The notes under the pieces: model-generated | Database searches by the model: none | What the model saw: the letters and a program-made list of their open reading frames with translations, nothing else | What the model was told of the DNA's origin: nothing | Part shown: piece after piece, positions 1 through 5,403 of the stretch | How positions within the stretch are numbered: the stretch's first letter is position 1 | Layout of the letters: every line of letters begins with the position of its first letter | Origin: an uncultured Lachnospiraceae bacterium | Lineage (GTDB): Bacteria; Bacillota; Clostridia; Lachnospirales; Lachnospiraceae | Assembly (NCBI GenBank): GCA_905235345.1 | Contig: CAJOLO010000202.1 | Span: 1 to 5,570 of the forward strand | Direction of reading: 5' to 3' | Length of the DNA: 5,570 nucleotides | Translations under genes and position numbers: made by a program

Positions 1-15
1 TCTTCTTAGTAACAG

Positions 16-40
16 AAAAAGAGTTAGATATTCTAACTCT
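16..40 (-). terminator. Intrinsic terminator of the tRNA-Pro gene
   Basis: Read on the minus strand, a perfect 9-bp stem (AGAGTTAGA / TCTAACTCT, arms at 32-40 and 20-28) with a 3-nt loop is followed by a run of T (19-16). It lies 35 nt past the tRNA 3' end and nothing else on this strand lies between them, so it most likely ends the tRNA transcript. Confidence 0.75.
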
Positions 41-75
41 CTTCTACACCTAACGGTATTCAGGTATTTCCTAAG

Positions 76-150
76 TCGGAATGACAGGACTTGAACCTGC
101 GACCTCCACATCCCTAATGTGGCGCTCTAGCCAAACTGAGCCACATCCCG
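76..150 (-). tRNA. tRNA-Pro, anticodon AGG
   Basis: A complete cloverleaf can be folded on the minus strand. The acceptor stem CGGGATG pairs with CATTCCG (one G-U), with discriminator A at 76. The D stem is GCTC/GAGC, the anticodon stem CCACA/TGTGG, and the T stem GCAGG/CCTGT with loop TTCAAGT. The 7-nt anticodon loop is TTAGGGA, so the anticodon is AGG (positions 115-113), reading the proline codon CCU and, if A34 is converted to inosine, CCC and CCA too. The first pair C1-G72 and the G35 G36 G37 run are typical of bacterial proline tRNAs. The 3' CCA is not encoded (CTT follows A73) and must be added by the CCA-adding enzyme. A34 is the unusual point: most bacteria use UGG, GGG or CGG for proline. 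The gene appears monocistronic, with its own promoter and terminator. Confidence 0.95.
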
Positions 151-210
151 ATTCAAATATACTAAGCAGAATCACTGTGTATTCATAACGCTCATCTGCA
201 AACAAAAAGT

Positions 211-239
211 ATTGTACTACATTTTATTCAAAATGTCAC
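211..239 (-). promoter_or_regulatory. Sigma-A-type promoter of the tRNA-Pro gene
   Basis: On the minus strand GTGACA (239-234) and TACAAT (216-211) are separated by exactly 17 nt, matching TTGACA-17-TATAAT at 5 of 6 positions in each box. Transcription would start near 204, giving a 5' leader of about 54 nt for RNase P to remove. The gap between the tRNA and the HD gene (151-432) holds this promoter, the divergent candidate at 288-316, and no other structure that I recognise. Confidence 0.6.
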
Positions 240-287
240 TAGTATTTTTAATTTTTTTCAAAGTATATTGCAAAAATGTTTTTATAC

Positions 288-316
288 TTGTGAATTCACT
301 TCAAATATAGTATTAT
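288..316 (+). promoter_or_regulatory. Candidate promoter of the HD hydrolase gene
   Basis: TTGTGA (288-293) and TATTAT (311-316) are 17 nt apart on the plus strand, with 4/6 and 5/6 matches to the sigma-A consensus. Transcription would start near 323 and leave an untranslated leader of about 110 nt before the ATG at 433. The region is very AT-rich, so chance matches are likely and the assignment is tentative. Confidence 0.35.
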
Positions 317-432
317 TACTTAGACAGTACTTGTGTAATTGCGTGATCCGGTGGGACACATTATTCGCCAATCGGAGTAAATATTATCGCGACCAGACCT
401 ACATAATGTCAATCATATCAAGGAGTACACTT

Positions 433-879
433 ATGTTGGAGAAAGCTATCGAAATCGCTGTGGAAGCTCACAGAGGGCAAATTGATAAAGCCGGAAAGAT
501 ATATATTCTTCATCCCATCAGAGTCATGCTCAGGGGACAAAACGAACGCGAACAGATTGTAGGTATTCTTCACGACGTTGTTGAAGATACTCCTGTTACT
601 TTAGATATGCTAAGAACCGAAGGCTTTTCCGAAGAAATACTTGACGCAATCTCCTGCATAACAAGAAACAACGGTGAAGACTATGGTGACTTTATCAATC
701 GTGTTCTGACAAATCCTCTGGCAACCCAGGTAAAGTTATATGACCTTGAAGACAATATGAATCGTGAGCGCATTCCATTCCCGACCGAGAAGGATAATGA
801 GCGATTTACAAAATACGAAAAATATCACAAAGTCGTTGCTGCCAAAGTAATCGAATACAGACTACAAGGACTTCTGTAA
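433..879 (+). CDS. Single-domain HD (p)ppGpp-hydrolase-like protein
   Basis: A 148-residue HD-superfamily protein related to the hydrolase domain of RelA/SpoT and to small alarmone hydrolases of the Mesh1 type. It would be cytosolic and would remove the 3'-pyrophosphate of (p)ppGpp or a similar nucleotide. The metal and catalytic pattern is complete: H27 in HPIRV, H47-D48 and E51-D52 in LHDVVEDT, and D104 with N108 in KLYDLEDN. The early AHRGQ (12-16) also fits the family. There is no synthetase, TGS or ACT domain, and the length matches the HD domain alone. The DLEDN form of the last motif (RelA/SpoT has DRLHN) points to the stand-alone HD branch, whose substrate is less certain. I chose the ATG at 433 because AAGGAG (420-425) lies 7 nt upstream. 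The frame stays open upstream to 268, and an in-frame ATG at 406 has no ribosome site. The gene is monocistronic, divergent from the tRNA and convergent with the polymerase gene. No clear hairpin terminator is visible in 880-980. Confidence 0.85.
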   Translation: MLEKAIEIAVEAHRGQIDKAGKIYILHPIRVMLRGQNEREQIVGILHDVVEDTPVTLDMLRTEGFSEEILDAISCITRNNGEDYGDFINRVLTNPLATQVKLYDLEDNMNRERIPFPTEKDNERFTKYEKYHKVVAAKVIEYRLQGLL

Positions 880-980
880 TCTTATACTATCCACTAATCA
901 TAATAATATCATTCATTACGATGTCATCTTCTCTATACAGAGTCACGGGAAAGAATTTAATTAAATGGCAGTGAAATACA

Positions 981-2171
981 TCACAACATATTTCCACGTG
1001 TAATTGCATCATCTCCGTATTTATTACGAATCAAATCCAATGCTTTATCCAGATTCTGCATCTTGTCATGGGTATCCATATCAAAAAAATTCAGCTGACG
1101 CATTCCACTATCCGTCACCTTGTTGGCAGTCACTCCAAGCAATCTTATAGGTGAACCATCCCACATTTCATCAAATAATTCACATGCCGTTTTAAAACAT
1201 TCCGATGTAACATTTGTCGGAGAAAGCAGACTTCTCTGATGTCGGTGCACCGCAAAATTACTATCCTTAATTTCCACAGAGAGTACCAATGCCTGCACCT
1301 CGTCAGCCCTCATTCTGGCACATACCTTCTCGCACAAGCTTCTGATTATTGTATAGGCATCCTCTGCTATCTTCACATCATAAGAAATGGTTGTAGAATT
1401 ACCATATCCTTTCTGATCTTCTTCTCCCCGCTGCCCCAATGTATTATCTATCCCATTGGCAAACTCATATATTACCTCGCCATGACTTTTAAAATGTGCT
1501 TTCATTACCGACCGGTCACATCTTGCAATATCCCCTATCGTATGAATGCCAAGGGAATGTAATCTTACTGCAGTTGATTTTCCCACAAAGAAAAGATCCT
1601 CTACCGGAAGCGGCCACATTTTCTTCTCTATCTCATTGGGAAACAATGTATGAACCTTGTCCGGTTTTTCAAAATCGCTTGCCATTTTAGCTAACAGTCT
1701 ATTGGTTGATATACCTATATTAACAGTAAATCCCAATGTGTCACGGACCTCATCCTTAAGTCTATGAGCAAACATCACCGGATCACCGTAAAGCTTCCCT
1801 GTTCCTGTCATATCAAGAAATGCCTCATCCACCGAGCACTGCTCCACCACAGGTGCATATGCAGCAAATATCTCCATTAAATCAGCTGACCTCTCATGGT
1901 AATAATTCATGTGAGGTTCAAAACGCTTAAGCCCCGGACATTTCTTCATTGCATCCACCACCGGCTCACCGGTCTTAACTCCACTCTTCTTAGCAGACAT
2001 CGATTTAGCCAGCACAACACCATGACGCTTGCTGATATCACCGCATATTATCGCATCGATATTACGGATATCCTCTGTTTCGCCAAGGACAGTCTGACGA
2101 TAAATAGCTTCCCAACTAAGAAACGCATTATTAACATCTACATGAAAAAAAAGTGGGGGTGGGGTATTCAT
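981..2171 (-). CDS. dinB: Y-family DNA polymerase (DNA polymerase IV type)
   Basis: A 396-residue error-prone translesion polymerase of the DinB/Pol IV family, which extends primers past damaged bases. The palm carries the catalytic acids: D12 in HVDVNNAF and D115-E116 in CSVDEAFLDMTG. F17 sits at the steric-gate position that excludes ribonucleotides. The finger and nucleotide-contact segment AKSMSAKKSGVKTGEP (55-70) and the GISTNRLLAKMASDFEKP block are intact, followed by a helix-hairpin-helix thumb (VGKSTAVRLHSLGIHTIGDIA) and a little finger. QLNFF at 359-363 is a good beta-clamp-binding pentapeptide, followed by the roughly 30-residue tail ending in DDAITRG that Firmicute members share. 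The N-terminal motif differs from E. coli DMDCFFAS: the second Asp is Asn (N14) and the first Phe is Ala (A16), a form I associate with Clostridia. The start is supported by AAAGGAG (2185-2179), 7 nt upstream. The gene stands alone with its own promoter. I found no GAAC-N4-GTTC LexA box upstream, so SOS control is not shown. Confidence 0.95.
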   Translation of the reverse strand: MNTPPPLFFHVDVNNAFLSWEAIYRQTVLGETEDIRNIDAIICGDISKRHGVVLAKSMSAKKSGVKTGEPVVDAMKKCPGLKRFEPHMNYYHERSADLMEIFAAYAPVVEQCSVDEAFLDMTGTGKLYGDPVMFAHRLKDEVRDTLGFTVNIGISTNRLLAKMASDFEKPDKVHTLFPNEIEKKMWPLPVEDLFFVGKSTAVRLHSLGIHTIGDIARCDRSVMKAHFKSHGEVIYEFANGIDNTLGQRGEEDQKGYGNSTTISYDVKIAEDAYTIIRSLCEKVCARMRADEVQALVLSVEIKDSNFAVHRHQRSLLSPTNVTSECFKTACELFDEMWDGSPIRLLGVTANKVTDSGMRQLNFFDMDTHDKMQNLDKALDLIRNKYGDDAITRGNML

Positions 2172-2236
2172 TGTGAGACTCCTTTCAAAATATTGCTGTT
2201 TAGTTACTTTTTTGCTTTTACATACATCGGCAAGCG

Positions 2237-2266
2237 AATATAATGGCTGCTCATTGAAAGCGACAA
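2237..2266 (-). promoter_or_regulatory. Promoter of the Y-family polymerase gene
   Basis: On the minus strand TTGTCG (2266-2261) and TATATT (2242-2237) are separated by 18 nt, matching sigma-A boxes at 4/6 and 5/6 positions. It predicts a start near 2230 and a leader of about 60 nt. No palindrome resembling a LexA operator overlaps it. Confidence 0.5.
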
Positions 2267-2287
2267 ACTGCTAATCTGCAAAGAAAC

Positions 2288-2316
2288 AAAGACCATCCAT
2301 AACACGGATGGTCTTT
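2288..2316 (-). terminator. Terminator downstream of acpP, possibly bidirectional
   Basis: A perfect 11-bp stem, AAAGACCATCC (2288-2298) with GGATGGTCTTT (2306-2316), and a 7-nt loop. It lies 26 nt after the acpP stop. On the minus strand the stem is followed by GTTTCTTT, a moderately U-rich tail. On the plus strand the right arm runs straight into more T (to 2318). Only a minus-strand gene ends into it, so acpP termination is its likely role. Confidence 0.75.
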
Positions 2317-2341
2317 TTATAATCCTCATATAATATTACAA

Positions 2342-2558
2342 TTATGCCTCAACGCCATGAGCCTTCAAATACTCGATAACATCCTCAACAGTTGCAATAT
2401 TCTCTAACTCCTCTGAAGGAATCTCTACATCATACTCCTCCTCAAGAGCCATTACCAACTCAAAAAGATCCAATGAGCTTAAAATCAGAAGTTAATTCGA
2501 TCTCGCTTTCGTCTACGCTCAACTGCTCTGCGATAATCTCTTTCATCTTTTCTAACAT
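2342..2558 (-). pseudogene. acpP: Acyl carrier protein gene broken by a 17-nt deletion
   Basis: Read from the ATG at 2558, the frame gives a perfect ACP helix I of 27 residues, starting MLEKMKEII and ending ELTSDFK. It then shifts and stops at the TGA at 2462-2460 after LIGSF, a 32-residue product. In the next frame, from 2476 to the TAA at 2344-2342, the rest of ACP is intact: SLDLFELVMALEEEY, EIPSEELENIATVEDVIEYL and the C-terminus GVEA, 44 residues. Between AAG (Lys27) and TCA (Ser) lies a single C (complement of G2477), where ACPs carry six codons, usually EDLGAD. Restoring them gives 77 residues, the normal length, so 17 nt are missing. The loss removes the Asp of the DSL phosphopantetheine motif although its Ser codon survives. 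Working ACP would carry acyl chains for fatty acid synthesis. AAAGGAG (2572-2566) lies 7 nt before the ATG, and promoter and terminator look intact, so the lesion is recent, an assembly error, or tolerated because another ACP exists. A +1 shift at AAG-C would rejoin the halves but still lack the conserved loop. Confidence 0.9.
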
Positions 2559-2607
2559 GACTGTTCTCCTTTACACATTTTTCTTAATGCCCATATGGCA
2601 ATCCATT

Positions 2608-2645
2608 ATGTGATGTACTATATTACTATATATTACTCATCACAT
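2608..2645 (-). repeat. Inverted repeat (long-loop hairpin) in the acpP leader
   Basis: Perfect 8-nt arms ATGTGATG (2608-2615) and CATCACAT (2638-2645) enclose 22 nt made of repeated TACTATAT units (2616-2623, 2624-2631). In RNA this gives a stem-loop in the acpP 5' leader, ending 36 nt upstream of the ribosome site (2572-2566). As DNA it could instead be a spaced operator. I see no match to the FapR or FabT operators that I can recall. Confidence 0.4.
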
Positions 2646-2665
2646 CATTATATTACATTATACAT

Positions 2666-2682
2666 CTCATATAAATAATGAG
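2666..2682. promoter_or_regulatory. Candidate operator just downstream of the acpP start site
   Basis: A 17-bp dyad, CTCAT-N7-ATGAG, falls about 8 to 24 nt after the predicted acpP transcription start, where a repressor would block clearance. Arms of five bases are short for AT-rich DNA and chance is possible. Confidence 0.25.
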
Positions 2683-2696
2683 TTTTGTCAAAAAAG

Positions 2697-2725
2697 ACTA
2701 TACAACATGATGTATTTACTGTCAA
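2697..2725 (-). promoter_or_regulatory. Strong sigma-A promoter of acpP
   Basis: On the minus strand a perfect TTGACA (2725-2720), a 17-nt spacer and TATAGT (2702-2697) form a near-consensus promoter. The DNA upstream of the -35 box (about 2730-2785) is rich in A and T runs, as in an UP element. The start would be near 2690, giving a leader of about 130 nt, long for an ACP gene. A second TTGACA (2691-2686) has no -10 box at proper distance: the nearest TATAAT (2662-2657) is 23 nt away. Confidence 0.75.
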
Positions 2726-2785
2726 GATTTCCCATAAAAAAAGCATGAAAAAATATGAAAATTAATTATTTATATTTTTTTACAT

Positions 2786-2828
2786 AAAAAGAATGGTCTG
2801 CTTATCATTGTCGCAGGCCATTCTTTTT
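2786..2828 (-). terminator. Bidirectional terminator after the SpoIIQ-like gene
   Basis: A 16-bp stem, with AAAAAGAATGGTCTGC at 2786-2801 pairing with GCAGGCCATTCTTTTT at 2813-2828 (one G-T wobble), and an 11-nt loop. On the minus strand it ends in five T and begins 8 nt after the stop codon at 2837. On the plus strand it ends in six T. It closes the SpoIID-to-SpoIIQ-like cluster and insulates the acpP promoter. Confidence 0.85.
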
Positions 2829-2836
2829 TATTTATA

Positions 2837-3757
2837 CTATTCCATAAATTCCATAGGATCAACCGGTGCATCACCTTTTAACATCTTAAAGAACAAATGG
2901 TTTCCCTCATCCTCAAAACTATCCGTAGGTTTTCCAATAGTTCCTACCGACTCTCCTGCTTTGACGAAATCACCCTCTTTGACATATATTGTATCAAGCT
3001 GACCATATACCAGACTGTAATCATTACCTATATATATTGTAACGATATTTCCATACGTGTTATCACTTGTTACTTTAACAACCTTTCCGAGATAAGCATT
3101 TTTAACAGTGGTTCCACTTCCTGCCGCAATAAGCATTCCCGGATTAGTCCGATACTGATCCAACGTCTTGTAATATACAGTTGTCTCCATACTATAAGGA
3201 AGTATAACTTCACCGCTTACAGGCCATGTGAGTGTCTTATCACTACTGAAATTAAGTTCTCCAACATCTGCGGTAACAGGAAGCTGTTCTGCAACATCCG
3301 CTGTTACAGGAAGCTGTTCCCCATCTTCCGATGCGTCTCCCTGTCTGACTGCTTCTGTACTGCTTGTATCCGCTATGTCATCCTCTGCTATAGAATCCTC
3401 CGAAACCTGTTCATTCTCTGTCTTATTATCCGAAGCTTTCTTTACATCGGAAATATTCCCGGTCTCATCATTATTGCTTTTCATACGATCCTCTTCTGAT
3501 GTATTTATATGATTGTCCGTCGAGTTCGCAGTATTTTTTTCCTGTCTTCTATTCGTATTTGAATCTCTCTCTGTTGTTATTGATGAATACTCCGAGAACT
3601 GATTGAGATCGACCTCATTATCATCATTTACTCCGCCATCACGTCCCATTGTATAAACTGCAATTACTGCAATTATCGCCAGGATTCCCACCCCAAGTGC
3701 AATATAAAATGCATTATCTTTTATCTTTTGTAAAAATGTTGTATCGTTATTATTCAT
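2837..3757 (-). CDS. SpoIIQ-like membrane protein with degenerate M23/LytM domain
   Basis: 306 residues: a short cytosolic tail, one membrane segment (about 17-37), a long polar linker rich in Asp, Glu, Ser and Asn (about 40-170), and a LytM/M23 fold (about 178-302). In active LytM enzymes zinc is held by HxxxD and HxH, with a catalytic His in YxHL. Here these read N205-P-G-M-L209, H287-L-F289 and YGQL (Q253), so only H287 is left and endopeptidase activity is very unlikely. The fold is recognisable by TWPVSG, GTTVKNAYLGKVVKV, YGNIVTI, VKEGDFVKAGESVGTIG and NHLFFKM. SpoIIQ of B. subtilis is likewise a membrane-anchored degenerate LytM protein, binding SpoIIIAH across the septum, and it commonly sits near spoIID, as here. 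I infer a SpoIIQ counterpart or scaffold but leave the symbol blank. Open codons reach GTG 3766, and ATG occurs at 3763 and 3757. I chose 3757 because the ribosome site AGAGGTGAT ends too close to 3763. It probably shares a transcript with the L,D-transpeptidase gene, 104 nt upstream. Confidence 0.82.
   Translation of the reverse strand: MNNNDTTFLQKIKDNAFYIALGVGILAIIAVIAVYTMGRDGGVNDDNEVDLNQFSEYSSITTERDSNTNRRQEKNTANSTDNHINTSEEDRMKSNNDETGNISDVKKASDNKTENEQVSEDSIAEDDIADTSSTEAVRQGDASEDGEQLPVTADVAEQLPVTADVGELNFSSDKTLTWPVSGEVILPYSMETTVYYKTLDQYRTNPGMLIAAGSGTTVKNAYLGKVVKVTSDNTYGNIVTIYIGNDYSLVYGQLDTIYVKEGDFVKAGESVGTIGKPTDSFEDEGNHLFFKMLKGDAPVDPMEFME
3263..3322 (-). repeat. Two-copy 30-bp in-frame tandem repeat in the linker
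   Basis: Units at 3263-3292 and 3293-3322 differ at only a few positions and each encodes ten residues, giving EQLPVTADV twice in a row (residues 147-155 and 157-165) just before the LytM domain. The period is a multiple of three, so copy number can change without breaking the frame. It probably only lengthens the linker. Confidence 0.85.
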
Positions 3758-3765
3758 TTTCATCA

Positions 3766-3791
3766 CCTCTGTGTATAGTTTTTACACAGAG
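3766..3791 (-). promoter_or_regulatory. Hairpin taking in the ribosome site of the SpoIIQ-like gene
   Basis: On the minus strand CTCTGTGTA (3791-3783) pairs perfectly with TACACAGAG (3775-3767) around a 7-nt loop AAAACTA. The 3' arm ends in AGAG, which with G3766 forms the AGAGG core of the Shine-Dalgarno site. Folding would therefore bury most of the ribosome site. No T run follows, so it is not a terminator. Confidence 0.55.
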
Positions 3792-3798
3792 CAGATAA

Positions 3799-3827
3799 TT
3801 TATTCACTTACAGCACAATTATATCAA
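3799..3827 (-). promoter_or_regulatory. Weak candidate promoter before the SpoIIQ-like gene
   Basis: TTGATA (3827-3822), a 17-nt spacer and AATAAA (3804-3799) on the minus strand match sigma-A boxes at 5/6 and 4/6. The same stretch, ATA-17-AATAAATT, also loosely resembles a sigma-E-type sporulation promoter (ATA, 16-18 nt, CATACANT). The start would fall near 3792, putting the hairpin at the very 5' end of the mRNA. The sequence does not decide between sigma factors. Confidence 0.25.
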
Positions 3828-3861
3828 CTTTTATCTGAATAATAATTAAATGGATTCCAAA

Positions 3862-5325
3862 CTACTTCAACCGGTATGCCACATTGAGAGTTGTGATATT
3901 GCCGACCTTATCTTTTGCATAATACATTACCTTATAAAGTTCTTCGTCCTGATAATATAACGGTCTGGATACCTCTACATCAACATACCCACTGTTATCA
4001 GATGCCTCAACCAATGAAAGCATATATTCATCATCTAAAATCTTATCCTTACTTATCTCACTCCGAAAATCTTCTTTCATTGTAAGCATAGGAGCTTCAA
4101 GATCAACATCCACCGTCAGCACCACAATGTCTGATTGATTTCCTTCAGAATCTTTCGCCATATATTTTACACGACAGCTCCCATATTCCACCGTAAAAAG
4201 TTCGGAATAATCAACAATAATACTATCATCAGGAAGCAATTCTTCACCATCATACGCTGTAACATTCTTCCTGAGCAGTTCTAATAACCGTTTCCCGGAA
4301 GTTGTCTGATTCATACCAATCGATGTAACCACCTGATTAACCTCAAGCCTTGGCAATTCATCATCCACAACGCTGAAAACAACCATAGTGGATGTATGTT
4401 CGGCATTTTCATCAGTAACAGAATATGTTACCTGATAATCTCCGCAGGTGTCGCTATCAACCCTTCCCTGAACCTTCATACGATCAGTAATATCATTCCC
4501 GTATTTATCAAGCGCCGTTATACCTGCTGTTATATCAAAATCACTATATCTTTCAACTTCTCTGTCAAATGCACCGACTATAACCGGAGCATTCTTCATA
4601 TACGGATTATTCCTATCCGGATCTGTTGGATCCCAATTCATTCCATCCATGCTTGCAATATGTGCCGAAACAGGTTTCCCCAGTGGTCCATCATAATCAC
4701 TTTCAAATATCTCAACAATTGTCTTATTGTCACAATTGTCATATATCCATTTTGCATCTATTACAGAAAGTCGCACACATCCCGCCGAAACACTTTCTCC
4801 CAACATATTATATTCATCCACCTCGAGATCAGCACTATTGCGGGTATAATACGGAACCGAATGAAATAATATATTACCTGTAATTCTGACAGCATATTGC
4901 CCATAACAATCCCCAAAAAGTTCCCGCCATCTGTAACGCTCTCCAAGGCTGAACTTTCCTGTCGGCGTATCCCCGTCATTTCCCACAGAACAAACCATTG
5001 CTTTAACCGGCTTGTTATATACGCCATTATCATCTGGTGCATATACAGTGACCACATTATTCTTCTTATTAACCTTTATGGCATACGGCATACCATTATC
5101 TTTGAGTTCTGAACCATTTATCCTGTCACCTTCCGCACGTTCCCTGCGTACACTTACCGATTCATCACTGATTTCTCCACCCTCATACACAGCGGTCTCG
5201 GAATTATCATGCCTGTATTCCATCATAACAGTCTTTCCATTATACCTATTCGCCAGCCATATAGACAGAATACCGAATGCTGCCATCACAGGAAGATATG
5301 AAAGAAAAAATCTGTTGTTTCGCAT
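3862..5325 (-). CDS. Membrane-anchored L,D-transpeptidase (YkuD) with Ig-like repeats
   Basis: 487 residues. An N-terminal hydrophobic segment (about 7-25, after MRNNR) anchors or exports the protein. A polar spacer follows (26-78), then a YkuD L,D-transpeptidase domain (about 80-208). YkuD enzymes make 3-3 peptidoglycan cross-links or attach proteins, through an acyl-enzyme on a cysteine. The signature is present: GDTPTGKF (118-125), H155 in LFHSVPY, and C183 in SAGCVRLS. The usual SHGC reads SAGC, with Ala at the first His, a variant I believe occurs in Clostridia. The C-terminal 240 residues look like three Ig-like/DUF5011-type beta domains: about 247-320 (ITALDKYGNDIT, YQVTYSVTD), 325-406 (CRVKYMAKDSEGN) and 408-487 (YKVMYYAKDKVGN), probably binding wall or spacing the enzyme. 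The start is supported by AAGGA (5338-5334), 8 nt upstream. It lies 74 nt after spoIID, with its own strong promoter, and upstream of the SpoIIQ-like gene with no terminator between. A role in spore or septal peptidoglycan is inferred only from neighbours. Confidence 0.92.
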   Translation of the reverse strand: MRNNRFFLSYLPVMAAFGILSIWLANRYNGKTVMMEYRHDNSETAVYEGGEISDESVSVRRERAEGDRINGSELKDNGMPYAIKVNKKNNVVTVYAPDDNGVYNKPVKAMVCSVGNDGDTPTGKFSLGERYRWRELFGDCYGQYAVRITGNILFHSVPYYTRNSADLEVDEYNMLGESVSAGCVRLSVIDAKWIYDNCDNKTIVEIFESDYDGPLGKPVSAHIASMDGMNWDPTDPDRNNPYMKNAPVIVGAFDREVERYSDFDITAGITALDKYGNDITDRMKVQGRVDSDTCGDYQVTYSVTDENAEHTSTMVVFSVVDDELPRLEVNQVVTSIGMNQTTSGKRLLELLRKNVTAYDGEELLPDDSIIVDYSELFTVEYGSCRVKYMAKDSEGNQSDIVVLTVDVDLEAPMLTMKEDFRSEISKDKILDDEYMLSLVEASDNSGYVDVEVSRPLYYQDEELYKVMYYAKDKVGNITTLNVAYRLK

Positions 5326-5373
5326 ATGATATATCCTTCTTGTTAATTAGTAAACATCTCAATAGTTTTATCC

Positions 5374-5403
5374 AATATAACAGAAAATATAAAGCACTGT
5401 CAA
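5374..5403 (-). promoter_or_regulatory. Sigma-A promoter of the L,D-transpeptidase gene
   Basis: A perfect TTGACA (5403-5398) overlaps the spoIID stop codon. After 18 nt it is followed by TATATT (5379-5374), or by TTATAT with a 17-nt spacer. A start near 5367 gives a leader of about 42 nt. This suggests vegetative transcription of the L,D-transpeptidase gene, and perhaps the SpoIIQ-like gene, independent of spoIID. Confidence 0.6.

Noticed and set aside
268..432. Upstream extension of the HD gene to an earlier start (268 or 406)
   Set aside because: The extra residues have no resemblance to the family, neither start has a ribosome site, and AAGGAG lies 7 nt before the ATG at 433.
955..966. 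Perfect 12-bp AT palindrome between the convergent HD and polymerase genes
   Set aside because: It has no GC pairs and no flanking T run, so it is not a convincing terminator and is expected by chance in AT-rich DNA.
2172..2290. LexA operator upstream of the Y-family polymerase
   Set aside because: No GAAC-N4-GTTC or related dyad is present in this interval.
2616..2637. CRISPR-like or satellite repeat formed by TACTATAT units
   Set aside because: Only two full units of 8 bp without spacers; it is simple AT-rich sequence inside the acpP leader.
2686..2691. Second perfect TTGACA downstream of the acpP promoter
   Set aside because: No -10 box lies 16-18 nt away; the nearest TATAAT is 23 nt off.
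2897..3499. Long plus-strand open frame of 200 codons opposite the SpoIIQ-like gene
   Set aside because: It is the antisense shadow of a gene with clear domain structure, and its translation shows no recognisable protein features. The same applies to the other plus-strand open frames between 1239 and 5486.
4761..5057. Minus-strand open frame of 98 codons inside the L,D-transpeptidase gene
   Set aside because: It lies in another frame of the YkuD domain, which carries the catalytic motifs in the main frame.
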